From the NCBI GenBank assembly GCA_022793675.1, contig JAAWDH010000041.1, positions 124,001-188,000 on the forward strand: DNA of 64,000 nt, read 5' to 3'. The notes below the pieces were generated by a model. The model saw nothing but the letters and a program-made list of their open reading frames with translations. It was not told the origin of the DNA and searched no databases. The DNA comes from Oscillospiraceae bacterium (GTDB lineage: Bacteria; Bacillota; Clostridia; Oscillospirales; Ruminococcaceae). Position numbers and translations under genes: made by a program. This document shows positions 32,926-42,314 of the stretch, one piece after another. Positions within the stretch are counted from its first letter, which is position 1; each line of letters begins with the position of its first letter.

Positions 32926-33548
32926 TCATAAACGCGGGCGACGCCGTCTTCCACCTTGATTTTCCCCTGGCAGAACAGCGAAACCGCTTTGGGAAGCAGC
33001 TTCCACTCCAGCTGTTCCATAACCCGACGCTGCAGCGTTTCGGGGGTGTCACCGTTTTCCACAGGGATAGCGCCCTGTAGGATAATCGGGCCGCCGTCGC
33101 AGACCTCGTTGGCAAAGTGAACTGTCGCGCCGGTAAGTTTAACGCCGGACTGGAGCACCGCCTCGTGAACATGAAGGCCATAAAAACCAGGGCCGCAGAA
33201 AGCCGGGATCAGCGCTGGGTGAATGTTCATGATCTGATTGGGATAGGCTTTCGCCACCCGTTCGTCGAGGATGACCATGAAGCCCGACAAGACAATCAGA
33301 TCGGCTTTTTCCTCCCGCAGCGCGTCGAGGATGCGCTGCGAGTACTCCCCACGGTCGGGGCAGCCCTTCCTAGCGATCACCCGCGCAGGGATGCCATGCC
33401 GCCGGGCGCGTTCCAGCGCATAGGCACCCTCTTTGGAGGAAATGACGCAGGTAATGCGGCCGTTTTCAATCTCGCCCCGCTGCTGGGCATCAATCAGGGC
33501 CTGTAAGTTGGTGCCGCCGCCGGAAACCAGCACAACAATATTTTTCAA
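32922..33548 (-). CDS. purN: Phosphoribosylglycinamide formyltransferase
   Basis: 208 residues. 10-formyl-tetrahydrofolate-dependent GAR transformylase. VLVSGGGTNLQALIDA at the N-terminus, FMVILDERV, MNIHPALIPAF with the catalytic His near 108, and the VHEAVLQSGVKLTGATVHF segment with the catalytic Asp nearby (VCDGGPII) are all present. Folate one-carbon units come from glyA. Confidence 0.96.
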   Translation of the reverse strand: MKNIVVLVSGGGTNLQALIDAQQRGEIENGRITCVISSKEGAYALERARRHGIPARVIARKGCPDRGEYSQRILDALREEKADLIVLSGFMVILDERVAKAYPNQIMNIHPALIPAFCGPGFYGLHVHEAVLQSGVKLTGATVHFANEVCDGGPIILQGAIPVENGDTPETLQRRVMEQLEWKLLPKAVSLFCQGKIKVEDGVARVYE

Positions 33549-33635
33549 AGGATGTCCCTCCGTTTCAGGATAAAAGCCGGCAGCCCCGGCCCCGCGGGAA
33601 ATCCCGTGAAGCCGAGGTCACCAGAGGAAGATTGG

Positions 33636-34673
33636 TCAGGAAAGGATGACGCCTTCATTGCTTTCGACCAGCTCGCCCAAGATATAAGCGTCTTCGCCGG
33701 CAGCGCGCAGGGTCTCAAGCGCCAGGCCGGCGTCTTCTTTGGCCACGCAGGCTACCATGCCCACACCCATGTTGAAGGTGTTGAACATATCATGCTGCGG
33801 CACCTTGCCCATCCGCTCAATCAGATTGAAGATTGGCAGCACCCGCACGTCGCCCAGCGCGATTTTCGCCGACAGCCCCGCTTTCAGCGCCCGCGGGATG
33901 TTCTCATAAAAACCGCCGCCAGTGATATGGGCCACAGATTTGACTGTCACCTTGTCAAACAGCGCCAGCATCGGCTTGACATAGATTTTCGTCGGGGTCA
34001 GCAGCGCCTCGCCCAGCGAGCAGCCGAGATCCTCTACCTGCGACGACAGATCGGCGGTTTCGACGTTGAAGATCTTGCGCACCAGCGAGAAACCGTTGGA
34101 GTGGAGGCCGCTCGACGGCAGGGCGATCAGCAGGTCGCCGGGCTTCTGGGCCTCTTTGTCAAGGATTTTCGCCTTGTCTACAATGCCCACGGCAAACCCT
34201 GCCAGGTCATATTCATCGATGGGGTAAAAGCCGGGCATTTCGGCGGTCTCGCCGCCCACCAGCGCGCAGCCCGCCTGTACGCAGCCCTCGGCCACGCCGG
34301 AAACGATGGCCGCCACTTTTTCAGGATAGTTTTTGCCCACCGCGATATAGTCTAAGAAAAACAGGGGTTTTGCGCCGCAGCAGATAATATCGTTGACGCA
34401 CATCGCCACGCAATCGATGCCCACCGTGTTGTGGCGGTCCAGCAGCATCGCCAGCCGCAGCTTGGTGCCCACGCCGTCGGTGCCCGAAACCAGCACAGGC
34501 TTTTCAATGCCCGTCAGATCCAGTTCCAGCAGCCCGCCGAACCCGCCGAGGCCGGTCAGCACAGCGCTGGTCATCGTCCGCTGCACGTGTTCCTTCATCA
34601 GCTCCACAGCGCGGTAGCCGGCCGTCACGTCTACGCCAGCTTCTCGATAGCTGTCGCTAAAACTTTTGCTCAT
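33636..34673 (-). CDS. purM: Phosphoribosylformylglycinamidine cyclo-ligase
   Basis: 345 residues. AIR synthetase; makes aminoimidazole ribonucleotide from FGAM and ATP. Motifs [10 protein letters not shown] near 62-71, [10 protein letters not shown] near 86, GETAEMPG near 141 and [10 protein letters not shown] near 239 fit PurM. Gap of 87 bp to purN with a CCGGCAGCCCCGG/CCGAGG-type inverted segment. Confidence 0.97.
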   Translation of the reverse strand: MSKSFSDSYREAGVDVTAGYRAVELMKEHVQRTMTSAVLTGLGGFGGLLELDLTGIEKPVLVSGTDGVGTKLRLAMLLDRHNTVGIDCVAMCVNDIICCGAKPLFFLDYIAVGKNYPEKVAAIVSGVAEGCVQAGCALVGGETAEMPGFYPIDEYDLAGFAVGIVDKAKILDKEAQKPGDLLIALPSSGLHSNGFSLVRKIFNVETADLSSQVEDLGCSLGEALLTPTKIYVKPMLALFDKVTVKSVAHITGGGFYENIPRALKAGLSAKIALGDVRVLPIFNLIERMGKVPQHDMFNTFNMGVGMVACVAKEDAGLALETLRAAGEDAYILGELVESNEGVILS

Positions 34674-34778
34674 TCACATTCTCCTCTTTCGTTCATTGGA
34701 TCTGCGCCGTCCATCAAAAAACTATCAGCCGCAGCCGCTCGCGCGACGTTTGCCGCCATATAGTTGACAGCACGCCGC

Positions 34779-35492
34779 TCAATCGCCCATCAGGCGCTTC
34801 ATTACCTCCTGGTAGGCGTCTTCAGCACCGCCCATATCGCGGCGGAAACGGTCCTTGTCCAGCTTTTCCATCGTCTTGCTGTCCCAGAAACGGCAGGTAT
34901 CAGGGGAGATTTCATCCGCCAATACAATCGTCCCGTCAGGCAGGCGGCCAAACTCCAGCTTGAAGTCGACAAGGATAATCCCCAGCTTCAGCAGGTACTC
35001 CTGCATCATCTCGTTGACTGCAAAAGCGTACTTTTTGATTGTTTCCAGCTCTTCGGCCGTGCAAAGCTCCAGCGCCAGCGCATGGTAATCATTGATCAGC
35101 GGGTCGCCCAGGTCATCGTTCTTATAGGAGAACTCAATCGTGCTCAGCGCAAGCTTCCTGCCCTCTTCTACCCCGTAGCGCTTGGAGAAGGAACCAGCGG
35201 CGATATTGCGGATAATAACTTCCAGCGGGACGATAGACACTTTTTTTACCACAGTCTCCCGTTCGGAAAGTTCCTCCACATAATGGGTGGGAACGCCCTT
35301 TTTCTCCAAAAGCCGCATCATATGGTTGCTCATCCGGTTGTTGATCGCACCCTTGCCGGCGATCAGGCCCTTTTTCAGGCCGTTCAGCGCAGTAGCATTA
35401 TCGGTGTAGTCGACAATGACAAGAGCGGGGTCCTCGGTGGCATAAACCCGTTTGGCTTTGCCTTCATAGAGCATTTCTTTCTTTTCCATCAT
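34779..35492 (-). CDS. purC: SAICAR synthetase
   Basis: 237 residues. Condenses CAIR with aspartate. N-terminal [35 protein letters not shown] and [22 protein letters not shown] are family signatures. Tandem ATGs at 35492 and 35489 follow AAAGGAA; the first is used. A longer frame to 35543 would overlap purE and lacks a site. Confidence 0.96.
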   Translation of the reverse strand: MMEKKEMLYEGKAKRVYATEDPALVIVDYTDNATALNGLKKGLIAGKGAINNRMSNHMMRLLEKKGVPTHYVEELSERETVVKKVSIVPLEVIIRNIAAGSFSKRYGVEEGRKLALSTIEFSYKNDDLGDPLINDYHALALELCTAEELETIKKYAFAVNEMMQEYLLKLGIILVDFKLEFGRLPDGTIVLADEISPDTCRFWDSKTMEKLDKDRFRRDMGGAEDAYQEVMKRLMGD

Positions 35493-35539
35493 GTACACGT
35501 TCCTTTCTTTTTTCGCGCCAGCATACGCAGTTTTTATCC

Positions 35540-36037
35540 TCAAAGCACCTGAACTTCGGCCTGCAGCTTCTGGTCCTTAGCCGCAACGCCCGCCTTCATA
35601 GCCTCCTTCTTTTCGGCGAGTTTTGCCGCAAGGGTCTCGTCCGACAGCGCCAGCATCTGCACTGCCAACAGCGCCGCGTTGGCCGCGCCGCCAACCGCAA
35701 CCGTCGCCACAGGGATGCCTGAAGGCATCTGCACCGTCGCCAGCAGCGCGTCCAGGCCGCCTAAATTCTGGGAGCTGATGGGGATGCCAATCACCGGCAG
35801 GGTGGTAGAGGCTGCCAGCACCCCAGCTAGATGGGCGGCCATCCCGGCGGCGGCAATGATGACGCCGAAGCCCTTCCCCTTGGCGGAGACGGCAAATTCG
35901 TGGGCCGCCTCAGGGGTACGGTGGGCGGAAATCACATGGGCCTCGCAGGGGACGCCGAACTCCTTCAGCGTAGAAACGGCGTTCTTGACAACGCCCCAGT
36001 CGCTGTCGCTGCCCATAATGACGGCAACCTTTTTCAT
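35540..36037 (-). CDS. purE: N5-carboxyaminoimidazole ribonucleotide mutase
   Basis: 165 residues. [26 protein letters not shown] and the [20 protein letters not shown] core are the class I PurE signature. It moves the carboxyl group of N5-CAIR to C4; the partner PurK is not in the window. The ATG at 36037 fits the family N-terminus and has AAAGGA about 11 bp upstream; an ATG at 36049 lies on top of the ribosome binding site. First gene of the operon. Confidence 0.96.
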   Translation of the reverse strand: MKKVAVIMGSDSDWGVVKNAVSTLKEFGVPCEAHVISAHRTPEAAHEFAVSAKGKGFGVIIAAAGMAAHLAGVLAASTTLPVIGIPISSQNLGGLDALLATVQMPSGIPVATVAVGGAANAALLAVQMLALSDETLAAKLAEKKEAMKAGVAAKDQKLQAEVQVL

Positions 36038-36113
36038 ATTCAGTACCATCCTTTCAAAAAAGCACAGGGCGCGGGGCTTGGCCGCACCCAGAAAACAAAT
36101 TCCATCTACCCCT

Positions 36114-36142
36114 ATTGTACTGTAAATCGACGCGATTTGCAA
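36114..36142 (-). promoter_or_regulatory. Promoter of the purine operon
   Basis: Minus strand TTGCAA (36137-36142), 17-bp spacer, TACAAT (36114-36119), giving a leader of about 70 nt. No purine riboswitch (no conserved TATA-N-GGTTG junctions) and no clear PurR palindrome is visible. Confidence 0.7.
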
Positions 36143-36204
36143 CCTCTCCAAAAGAAAATTCCGTCGGGGAAAGCAGCCTGGTTTTGTGCAGTTTTTCGGG
36201 TAGT

Positions 36205-36780
36205 TTACAGGTCAAGATACCAGATCAGCTGTACTTCATCCCGATAGGCCGGTTCATTATAATAAGCATATGTATTGACCATCTCCAACTGCGCGCCCTG
36301 TTTATGATAAAAGCGCACTGCTGGGAGATTGTTGTTCTGGCATTCGATTTTCAGCTGGACATAGCCCTTCCCCTTCGCCCAGCCCTTGGCCAAATCGAAA
36401 AGCGCCTGCCCGACGCCCTGTCCCTTATAAGGACCATCTACCCGGATGTCCCACAGCACCGCCAGATCCTCTCTGCCGGCAAGCATCCGGCAGCCCGGCG
36501 TCTTTGCCGCAACAGCAGCGCCGCCGATCGGAGTTTCACCGTCAAAGGCCATGAAAAAGCCCCAGTTTGTCAGGTCAAAGCGGTCAGGCAGCCTAACGGC
36601 CATGGGACCGTCGGCACAGAAATCCTTCAGATAGGGTTCGACCGGCGTTTCTTTGAACAGAAAGCCGCCAAGCCCTCTGTCGATCTTTTCCAGCGAGAGG
36701 ATGCGCTCTACCCTCACCTGCATCGGAACGCGGTCATAAAGCGCAAGGCAGCTTTGATCCATCTGTTGATAAGTAATCAT
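36205..36780 (-). CDS. GNAT acetyltransferase, streptothricin acetyltransferase-like
   Basis: 191 residues. GNAT motif A is YKGQGVGQALFDLAKGWAKG near 117-136, motif B ends AVRFYHKQG. The WDIRVDGPYKGQGVG segment and the LIWYLDL ending resemble the SatA/Sat group, which acetylates streptothricin lysine, but resistance function is only a possibility. AGGAGG precedes the ATG. Single gene, divergent from the orphan gene at 36919. Confidence 0.78.
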   Translation of the reverse strand: MITYQQMDQSCLALYDRVPMQVRVERILSLEKIDRGLGGFLFKETPVEPYLKDFCADGPMAVRLPDRFDLTNWGFFMAFDGETPIGGAAVAAKTPGCRMLAGREDLAVLWDIRVDGPYKGQGVGQALFDLAKGWAKGKGYVQLKIECQNNNLPAVRFYHKQGAQLEMVNTYAYYNEPAYRDEVQLIWYLDL

Positions 36781-36834
36781 AAAAACCTCCTGGATTCTTG
36801 ATGGTGATTATTTCAAGAAAAATTTTAAAATCTA

Positions 36835-36863
36835 TTGACAATAATTGGAATATATGATATCAT
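36835..36863 (+). promoter_or_regulatory. Promoter of the orphan secreted-protein gene
   Basis: TTGACA (36835-36840), 17 bp, TATCAT (36858-36863), in a strongly AT-rich stretch unlike its surroundings. Confidence 0.7.
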
Positions 36864-36918
36864 ATATTTATAAAAGCTGTTGTATTTACCTACTATAACT
36901 CAAAAAGGCGTGAACGTT

Positions 36919-37560
36919 TTGAAGACGAAACATTCTCGTGCTTTAGGTCGGATTGATCCATATATCCGAGTCCTTGCAGCTGTATTGTTTGCCATTCCGT
37001 TGCTGCTGTGTTGTCACAATGAGACCTATTATTCCTTCTCTTTAAAGGAGAACTACGCCTCAGAAACATTGAGTTTTCGAAATGCTCCTTGGAACAGTCA
37101 TTTGCCAGATGTTTATCAAGCATTTGAAATCCCAAAAGCCCAGCCAATCATCTATCAAACAAATAACATGGCAGCCGTTATGGTTCCGGTCGCTTTGGCG
37201 GATTTAAAGGCGTCTGGACAGATGACGCTGCGATTTACAGAAGATCAAAACGCTTTGCTGCTCCGCGGGGTTCTTTTTGAGCTGCATTTTGCCGATGAAA
37301 CGGCGGAAAATGCCTTTTGGGCAGAATACGAAGCGCTTGTGGCCGAATGGGCTGAAGCAAACGAAGCGTTCCAAGGATACTTAGATGGAACAAGCAATTA
37401 CGTCCCATCTTCTCCCAACGAAGACGGTTTACTGCCTGGCGTCGGACATACTGGCTGGGAGGAAAGAAACGAGGATTTAGCTTTCGCTTATGGCGGAAGG
37501 CGAATCGTACGGCTGCAATTCTTTGCAGAAGAGAAAAGGCAGCCCGCTTCCCAGGAATAA
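36919..37560 (+). CDS. Orphan secreted or membrane-anchored protein, function unknown
   Basis: About 213 residues from the TTG at 36919, which has AAAAAGG 10 bp upstream; another TTG at 36880 is in frame but has no site. A hydrophobic segment (about 16-32, LAAVLFAIPLLLCC) is a signal or anchor helix; LLLCC could be a lipobox. The mature part has no motif I recognise. A stretch near 145-170 is Pro/Asn/Ser-rich (YVPSSPNEDG). The gene is clearly more AT-rich than its neighbours, with its own promoter and terminator, so recent acquisition is plausible. Confidence 0.7.
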   Translation: MKTKHSRALGRIDPYIRVLAAVLFAIPLLLCCHNETYYSFSLKENYASETLSFRNAPWNSHLPDVYQAFEIPKAQPIIYQTNNMAAVMVPVALADLKASGQMTLRFTEDQNALLLRGVLFELHFADETAENAFWAEYEALVAEWAEANEAFQGYLDGTSNYVPSSPNEDGLLPGVGHTGWEERNEDLAFAYGGRRIVRLQFFAEEKRQPASQE

Positions 37561-37576
37561 GCCCCTGCTGCGGCGA

Positions 37577-37612
37577 AAAATCAGGACAGTTTCGGCTGCC
37601 CTGATTTTTTGC
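37577..37612. terminator. Bidirectional terminator
   Basis: Stem AAATCAGGACAG / CTGCCCTGATTT with TTTT on the plus side and TTCGCC on the minus side, between the converging orphan gene and HD-domain gene. Confidence 0.8.
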
Positions 37613-37614
37613 AT

Positions 37615-38268
37615 TCAAAGGACAGTTTGGTTGTTGACAACCAGGCGGAACTGCAGCCCCAGCTTATCCGCTGCGCGGCGGCAGAGCAGCATCCTGTCCA
37701 TAAAAATCTCGAAGTAATCAAGCACCGGCGAAATGCTGGTGTCAACGTCAATCTTCAGCACGAAATCTTTGCCGTTTAAGGCCGCCGAAGCGCCGGTGAC
37801 GGCATAATTGACCCGGTCGTGGATGTCAAAGGAGGCAAAATCCTGGTTGCGCACCCGGCTGCGGCGGACGTCGGTCTTGTCCCCTAAAATCAGTGCCGCC
37901 GCAATGGCGTTAACCGGGAAGGCGGTGGATTCATCGTGGTTGCCGATGGCCGAAACGACCGCTGCAATTTCGGCTGCGTCCATCCCCATATTGTCCAGCA
38001 GCCGGAAAGCCATGACCGCACCGCTCTGGGCGTGGTCGACACGGTTGACGATATTGCCGATGTCGTGGAGGTAGCCCGCAATCCGCGCAAGCTCGGCTTC
38101 CCTCGGCGGATGCCCCAATTCGGCAAGCAGCCGCCCCGCCGTCTCCGCCACCCGCCCCACATGGGCAAGGCTATGCTCGGTGTACCCCAGCGCCGCAAGG
38201 GTTTCATCGGCTTTCTGGATATAGGTTAGGATCTGGGAATCCTGTTTGATCTGCTGAAAAGTAATCAT
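37615..38268 (-). CDS. HD-domain phosphohydrolase
   Basis: 217 residues. H36 in HSLAHVGR, the HD pair in YLHDIGN near 66-72, HAQSG near 79 and GNHDES near 109 form the metal site of HD hydrolases. Substrate unknown; small HD proteins of this size often act on nucleotides. It follows ktrB by 45 bp and may share its transcript. Confidence 0.85.
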   Translation of the reverse strand: MITFQQIKQDSQILTYIQKADETLAALGYTEHSLAHVGRVAETAGRLLAELGHPPREAELARIAGYLHDIGNIVNRVDHAQSGAVMAFRLLDNMGMDAAEIAAVVSAIGNHDESTAFPVNAIAAALILGDKTDVRRSRVRNQDFASFDIHDRVNYAVTGASAALNGKDFVLKIDVDTSISPVLDYFEIFMDRMLLCRRAADKLGLQFRLVVNNQTVL

Positions 38269-38313
38269 CGATTTATCGTTTCCCTTCCATCTATTTTTCA
38301 GAACGGTGGCCGG

Positions 38314-39711
38314 CTATCCCACCCAGATACGCCCTTCGGGGCGGACGACCTTCTGGATACTGCCAGCGGTTTTCATCGACAGCGACAGCGCAAGGCCAAC
38401 AGGGCCGACGCGGCCGGTCAGCATCGTCAGCGTCAGCGCCAGCTTGGAAAGCACGCCGGCCCGGCCCGTCGGTCCCGCCGACAACCCCACCGTCGCAAAG
38501 GCCGAAACCGCCTCGTAAATGCCGTCCAGCTCTGACTGCGCGTCGCCTGTCAGGATCAGCACCCCCGCCGTGACGCAGACCATCAGCACCCCTAGCACCG
38601 CCACTGTAAACGCGCGGTAAATGACTGGCTTGTCAATCCGCCGCCCCATCACCACTGTATCGCTGTCGCCGCGGATCACCGAGACGACCGTCATCGCCAG
38701 CACCACAAAGGTCGTGACCTTGATGCCGCCGCCCGTCGAGCCGGGGCCAGCGCCGATAAACATCAGCAAGATGCTGAACAGCTTGCCAAGCCCCGTCAGC
38801 TCCCCTTGCCCGATTGAGTCAAAACCCGCCGTGCGCACTGTCACCGACTGGAAAAGGCCGTGCAGGAGTTTCTGCGGCAAAGGGAGTTTGCCCAGCGTAG
38901 CGGGGTTGTTCCATTCCAGCAGCAAAAAACCAATCCAGCCGATCAGCAAGAGAATCCCTGTAAAACAGAGCACGACTTTTGTATGCAGCAAAAGCTTGCG
39001 GCGGCGCCTGTAAAAAAGCAGATCCTGCCAGATGATAAAGCCCAGGCCGCCTAGGACGACCAGACACATCAGCGTCAGGTTCAGCACCCCGTTGTCCTGC
39101 ACCGTCAGCAGGCTGCTGCCCGGCTCCCTGAATCCCAAAAGGTCAAACCCGGCGTTGCAGTAGGCGGAAATAGCGAAGAAAATGGCCATAAAGACGCCAT
39201 AGCCGCCGTGTTCCGGCAGAAAGACTGTCATCAGCACCAGCGCCCCCAAAAACTCGATGGTGAATGTCACGCCCACTACCATTTTCAGCAGATGCACCGT
39301 GTCCACGTGCTCGTCCGAATTGACCGACTCCTGCGCCAGATGGACGGTACGCAGCCCCATTTTCTTGCCGATAATCAGGTAGAAGAAACTGGTCAGGGTA
39401 ACCAAGCCCAGCCCGCCCAGCTGGATCAGCGAGATAATGACAATCTGCCCAAATAGGGTGAAATGGGTGAAAGTGTCATACATAGTCAGCCCTGTGACGC
39501 AGGAAGCCGAAGTGGCGGTAAACAGCGCGTTGAGGAATGGGGTGACCTGCCCATCCCGGCTGCTCCAAGGCAGCATCAGCAGGACGGTCCCGGCAAGGAT
39601 CAGCAGCACGAAGCTGATGACAATGACCTTGGCGGGATTGTGCATATAGCGAGTATCCCTGGTTTGTACCAAAGGGTGGCGGCCGATTTTTTTGCTTTTC
39701 AAGGCGTCCAT
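38314..39711 (-). CDS. TrkH/KtrB-type potassium uptake channel
   Basis: 465 residues. Membrane subunit with four pore-loop repeats: TSASCVTGL (about 69-77), SAYCNAGF (about 184-191), SVTVRTAGF (about 290-298) and AFATVGLSAG (about 406-415). Such glycine positions form the K+ selectivity filter. The regulatory RCK partner (KtrA) is not in the window. GAAAGGAG precedes the ATG. Confidence 0.9.
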   Translation of the reverse strand: MDALKSKKIGRHPLVQTRDTRYMHNPAKVIVISFVLLILAGTVLLMLPWSSRDGQVTPFLNALFTATSASCVTGLTMYDTFTHFTLFGQIVIISLIQLGGLGLVTLTSFFYLIIGKKMGLRTVHLAQESVNSDEHVDTVHLLKMVVGVTFTIEFLGALVLMTVFLPEHGGYGVFMAIFFAISAYCNAGFDLLGFREPGSSLLTVQDNGVLNLTLMCLVVLGGLGFIIWQDLLFYRRRRKLLLHTKVVLCFTGILLLIGWIGFLLLEWNNPATLGKLPLPQKLLHGLFQSVTVRTAGFDSIGQGELTGLGKLFSILLMFIGAGPGSTGGGIKVTTFVVLAMTVVSVIRGDSDTVVMGRRIDKPVIYRAFTVAVLGVLMVCVTAGVLILTGDAQSELDGIYEAVSAFATVGLSAGPTGRAGVLSKLALTLTMLTGRVGPVGLALSLSMKTAGSIQKVVRPEGRIWVG

Positions 39712-39774
39712 GGCTCCTTTCAGGGGAAGGCCCTTTATTTTTAAGAAATTTCTGTAATGTTTTTGCCTTCTTCT

Positions 39775-39802
39775 ATTATACCATGATAGCTGGAAAAGTC
39801 AA
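39775..39802 (-). promoter_or_regulatory. Promoter of the potassium channel gene
   Basis: Minus strand TTGACT (39797-39802), 16 bp, TATAAT (39775-39780). Confidence 0.7.
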
Positions 39803-39821
39803 TTTTAAAAACAGGGCGAGA

Positions 39822-39908
39822 GTACGGGTCGCTTTTGAAAAAGCTCCGCAAAACTTTTAATCGCCAAGGTACACGTCAGCACACACTTAACCATCTACTG
39901 CGTCGATA
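39822..39908 (+). repeat. Interspersed intergenic repeat, short form
   Basis: From GTACGGGTCGCTTTTGAAAA through AGCTCCGCAAAACTTTTAAT and CGCCAAGGTAC to CTGCGTCGATA. Nearly identical in its first 55 bp to 56756-56810. Lies upstream of the ktrB promoter, in the gap to argF. Confidence 0.85.
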
Positions 39909-39924
39909 GGTGCTGGAACCACCC

Positions 39925-40004
39925 GCCCGTAACCGCGTTTATCCACAGCAGAAATCCGGCTTGCTGGATTTCCGGCGCGAATTGTCTGCGGGCACAGCCC
40001 GCCG
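39925..40004 (+). repeat. Repeat family 2, second copy
   Basis: GCCCGTAACCGCG, GTTTATCCACAGCAGAAATC and CGGCTTGCTGGATTTCCGGCGCGAA, followed by TTGTCTGCGGGC-ACA-GCCCGCCG. Matches the complement of 23535-23624 but lacks the 14-bp insert seen there. Confidence 0.8.
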
Positions 40005-40043
40005 TCTTCTGCGTCAATAAATCCTGCAAAGGGCTACGATAAA

Positions 40044-40070
40044 CCCCCTCTGGAACCATGCCAGAGGGGG
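40044..40070 (-). terminator. Terminator of the arginine operon
   Basis: Perfect 10-bp stem CCCCCTCTGG / CCAGAGGGGG with a 7-nt loop, followed on the minus strand by TTTATCG, directly after the argF stop. Confidence 0.75.
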
Positions 40071-40078
40071 CGGAATTT

Positions 40079-40993
40079 TTACTTATGCTCCATCAGCTTG
40101 ACCATCACGGCCTTCTGGGCGTGGAGACGGTTTTCGGCCTCGTCAAAGATCTCGGCAGCATGGGCCTCAAAAACCTTTTCGGTGATTTCCTCTTCCCGGT
40201 GGGCGGGCAGGCAGTGCAGCACCATAGCGCCGCTTTTAGCCGCAGCCATCACGGTATCGTTAACCTGGAAGCCGGTAAAAGCTTTGCGGCGTTCAGCGGC
40301 TTCTTCTTCCTGGCCCATCGACGCCCAGACGTCGGTAGCAATGATGTCGGCATTTTCGGCCATTTTCATCACATTGTCGGAGAGCTCGAACATCTCGTCG
40401 TAGCTTTCGGCAAATTTCAGCACGTCAGGATGGGGGTGGTAGCCTTCAGGGCAGGCAACCGATACCTTCATCCCCACCGTCAGCGCCCCGACGATGTGGG
40501 AGTTGGCCATATTGTTGCCGTCTCCAATATAACAGAACTTCAGCCCTTCAAAAGCGCCCTTATATTCGCGGATGGTCATTAGGTCGGCAAGGATCTGGCA
40601 GGGATGGCAGTAATCGGTTAGGCCGTTGATGACCGGGATGCTGCCGTATTTGGCTAGGTCTTCGACCTCCTGCTGAGCAAAGGTACGGATCATAATGCCG
40701 TCTAAGTAGCGCGAAAGGACACGGGCCGTATCCTGGATAGGCTCGCCGCGGCCGATCTGTAAGTCGCGGGAAGACAGGAACTGGGCGCTGCCGCCCAGCT
40801 GGTAGATGCCGGTTTCAAAGGAGACACGGGTACGGGTGGAAGATTTTTGGAAGATCATCCCCAGCGTCTGCCCTGCCAGCCTATGGTGAGCGATGCCGTG
40901 TTTCTGTTCATATTTAAGCTGGTCAGCGAGGTTTAACAAGCTGATGATTTCCTCACGGTTGAGGTCAGCCATTTTTAATAAATGTTTTTTCAT
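40079..40993 (-). CDS. argF: Ornithine carbamoyltransferase
   Basis: 304 residues. Joins ornithine and carbamoyl phosphate to citrulline. SSTRTRVSFE near 52-61 binds carbamoyl phosphate; HPCQILADL near 133 and MVLHCLPAHREEE near 258 hold the catalytic His and Cys. Last gene of the arginine operon, 121 bp after argD, with a degenerate fragment of the interspersed repeat at about 41075-41105 in that gap. Confidence 0.97.
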   Translation of the reverse strand: MKKHLLKMADLNREEIISLLNLADQLKYEQKHGIAHHRLAGQTLGMIFQKSSTRTRVSFETGIYQLGGSAQFLSSRDLQIGRGEPIQDTARVLSRYLDGIMIRTFAQQEVEDLAKYGSIPVINGLTDYCHPCQILADLMTIREYKGAFEGLKFCYIGDGNNMANSHIVGALTVGMKVSVACPEGYHPHPDVLKFAESYDEMFELSDNVMKMAENADIIATDVWASMGQEEEAAERRKAFTGFQVNDTVMAAAKSGAMVLHCLPAHREEEITEKVFEAHAAEIFDEAENRLHAQKAVMVKLMEHK

Positions 40994-41114
40994 GTCAGAT
41001 CATCCTTTTCCATACAGTCGCGGGGATTTCGCGGCCTGCAGGCCGCGATCATGGGACGCTGTCCCCAGATTCTGCAATTTTTTGAAAAAATTGAGTAAAA
41101 CTTTTAATTTTGCG

Positions 41115-42290
41115 TTAGCTGTTCAAGACCTCCCACAAAATCTGAAGGCCGCGGCTCAGCTCCTCATCTGTGATAGTCAGCGGCGGCAGCAGCCGCACCT
41201 TCTCTTTTGCCGTCAGCACCAGAAGCCCCTTCTCCAGGCAGGCTTTCGCCACATCGCCGCTCTTCTTGCCCTTCAGCTGAATACCAATCATCAGCCCCAG
41301 CCCGGTCGTCCCAGCCACTTCCGGGCAGCAGGTCAGGCAGGCGCGGATTTTCTCGCCTTTCATCGTCACTTCCCGCAAAAATTGCTCGTTGGCGGTACGC
41401 CCCATCACGACGTTGGCTCCCGCGCAGACGATTGGGTTCATTCCAAAAGTGGTGCCATGGCTGGAAGGCCCCATGACCTCTTTCAGCTTTTCGCCGACTA
41501 GGAACGCGCCAATAGGCAGCCCGCCGCCCAAACCTTTGGCTAGGGTCGTGATATCGGGCGTCACGCCAAAATGCTCCGAGGCGAGAAATTTTCCGGTACG
41601 GCCAACGCCGGTCTGCACTTCGTCGGCAATCAGCAGGATGTCCCGCTCTTTGCAGAAATCGGCAACTTGTTTTACATAGCCTTCGTCCAACGGGATCACG
41701 CCGCCTTCGCCTTGGACAAATTCCAGCATCACTGCGCAGACGGAAGGACCAGCCGCCAGCTGCAAAGCGGCAAAGTCCCCAGCTGGGACGTGCTGAAAGC
41801 CTTCTGTGAAGGGGAAGAAATAGTTGTGGAAGACCTCCTGGCCAGTAGCGGCTAGGGTGGTCACGGTGCGGCCATGGAAAGAATTGACCAGGGTGACAAT
41901 ATCCGCGCGGCCCTCGCCGTATTTGTCGAAACTGTATTTGCGGGCGGTTTTGATTGCGCCTTCGTTGGCTTCAGCGCCGGAATTCCCGAAAAAGACACGA
42001 CTGTAGCCGGTGCGCTCGCAGAGGGCTTTAGCCAGTGCCACGCCGGGGGCGGTATAGTAAAGGTTGGAGATATGGGCGAGCTTCCCCGCCTGCTCAGATA
42101 CAGCCTTCACCCATTCTGGGTCGGCAAACCCCAGCGAATTGACGCCGATGCCGCTGGTAAAGTCGATGTACTCCTTGCCGTTTACATCCTTGCAGACAGC
42201 GCCGCTGCCGCTTTCGATACAGGCGTCATAGCGGGCATAGGTACCCATGATATGTTCGCCGGCGGATTGTTTGATCTGTTCAAAGGTCAA
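41115..42290 (-). CDS. argD: Acetylornithine aminotransferase
   Basis: 391 residues, class III PLP aminotransferase. Converts N-acetylglutamate semialdehyde to N-acetylornithine. FGNSGAEANEGAIKTAR near 101, LIADEVQTGVGRTGK near 215 and TLAKGLGGGLPIGAF with the PLP lysine near 245 are present. 24 bp after the FMN-binding gene. Confidence 0.96.
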   Translation of the reverse strand: MTFEQIKQSAGEHIMGTYARYDACIESGSGAVCKDVNGKEYIDFTSGIGVNSLGFADPEWVKAVSEQAGKLAHISNLYYTAPGVALAKALCERTGYSRVFFGNSGAEANEGAIKTARKYSFDKYGEGRADIVTLVNSFHGRTVTTLAATGQEVFHNYFFPFTEGFQHVPAGDFAALQLAAGPSVCAVMLEFVQGEGGVIPLDEGYVKQVADFCKERDILLIADEVQTGVGRTGKFLASEHFGVTPDITTLAKGLGGGLPIGAFLVGEKLKEVMGPSSHGTTFGMNPIVCAGANVVMGRTANEQFLREVTMKGEKIRACLTCCPEVAGTTGLGLMIGIQLKGKKSGDVAKACLEKGLLVLTAKEKVRLLPPLTITDEELSRGLQILWEVLNS

Positions 42291-42314
42291 GGGAAAACCC
42301 TCCTTTATTATCTG

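Noticed and set aside
36038-36113. Purine riboswitch before purE
   Set aside because: The leader is about 70 nt and shows none of the conserved junction or kissing-loop sequences.
36880-36918. TTG at 36880 as the start of the orphan secreted protein
   Set aside because: Only about 10 nt from the predicted transcription start and no ribosome binding site; TTG at 36919 has AAAAAGG upstream.
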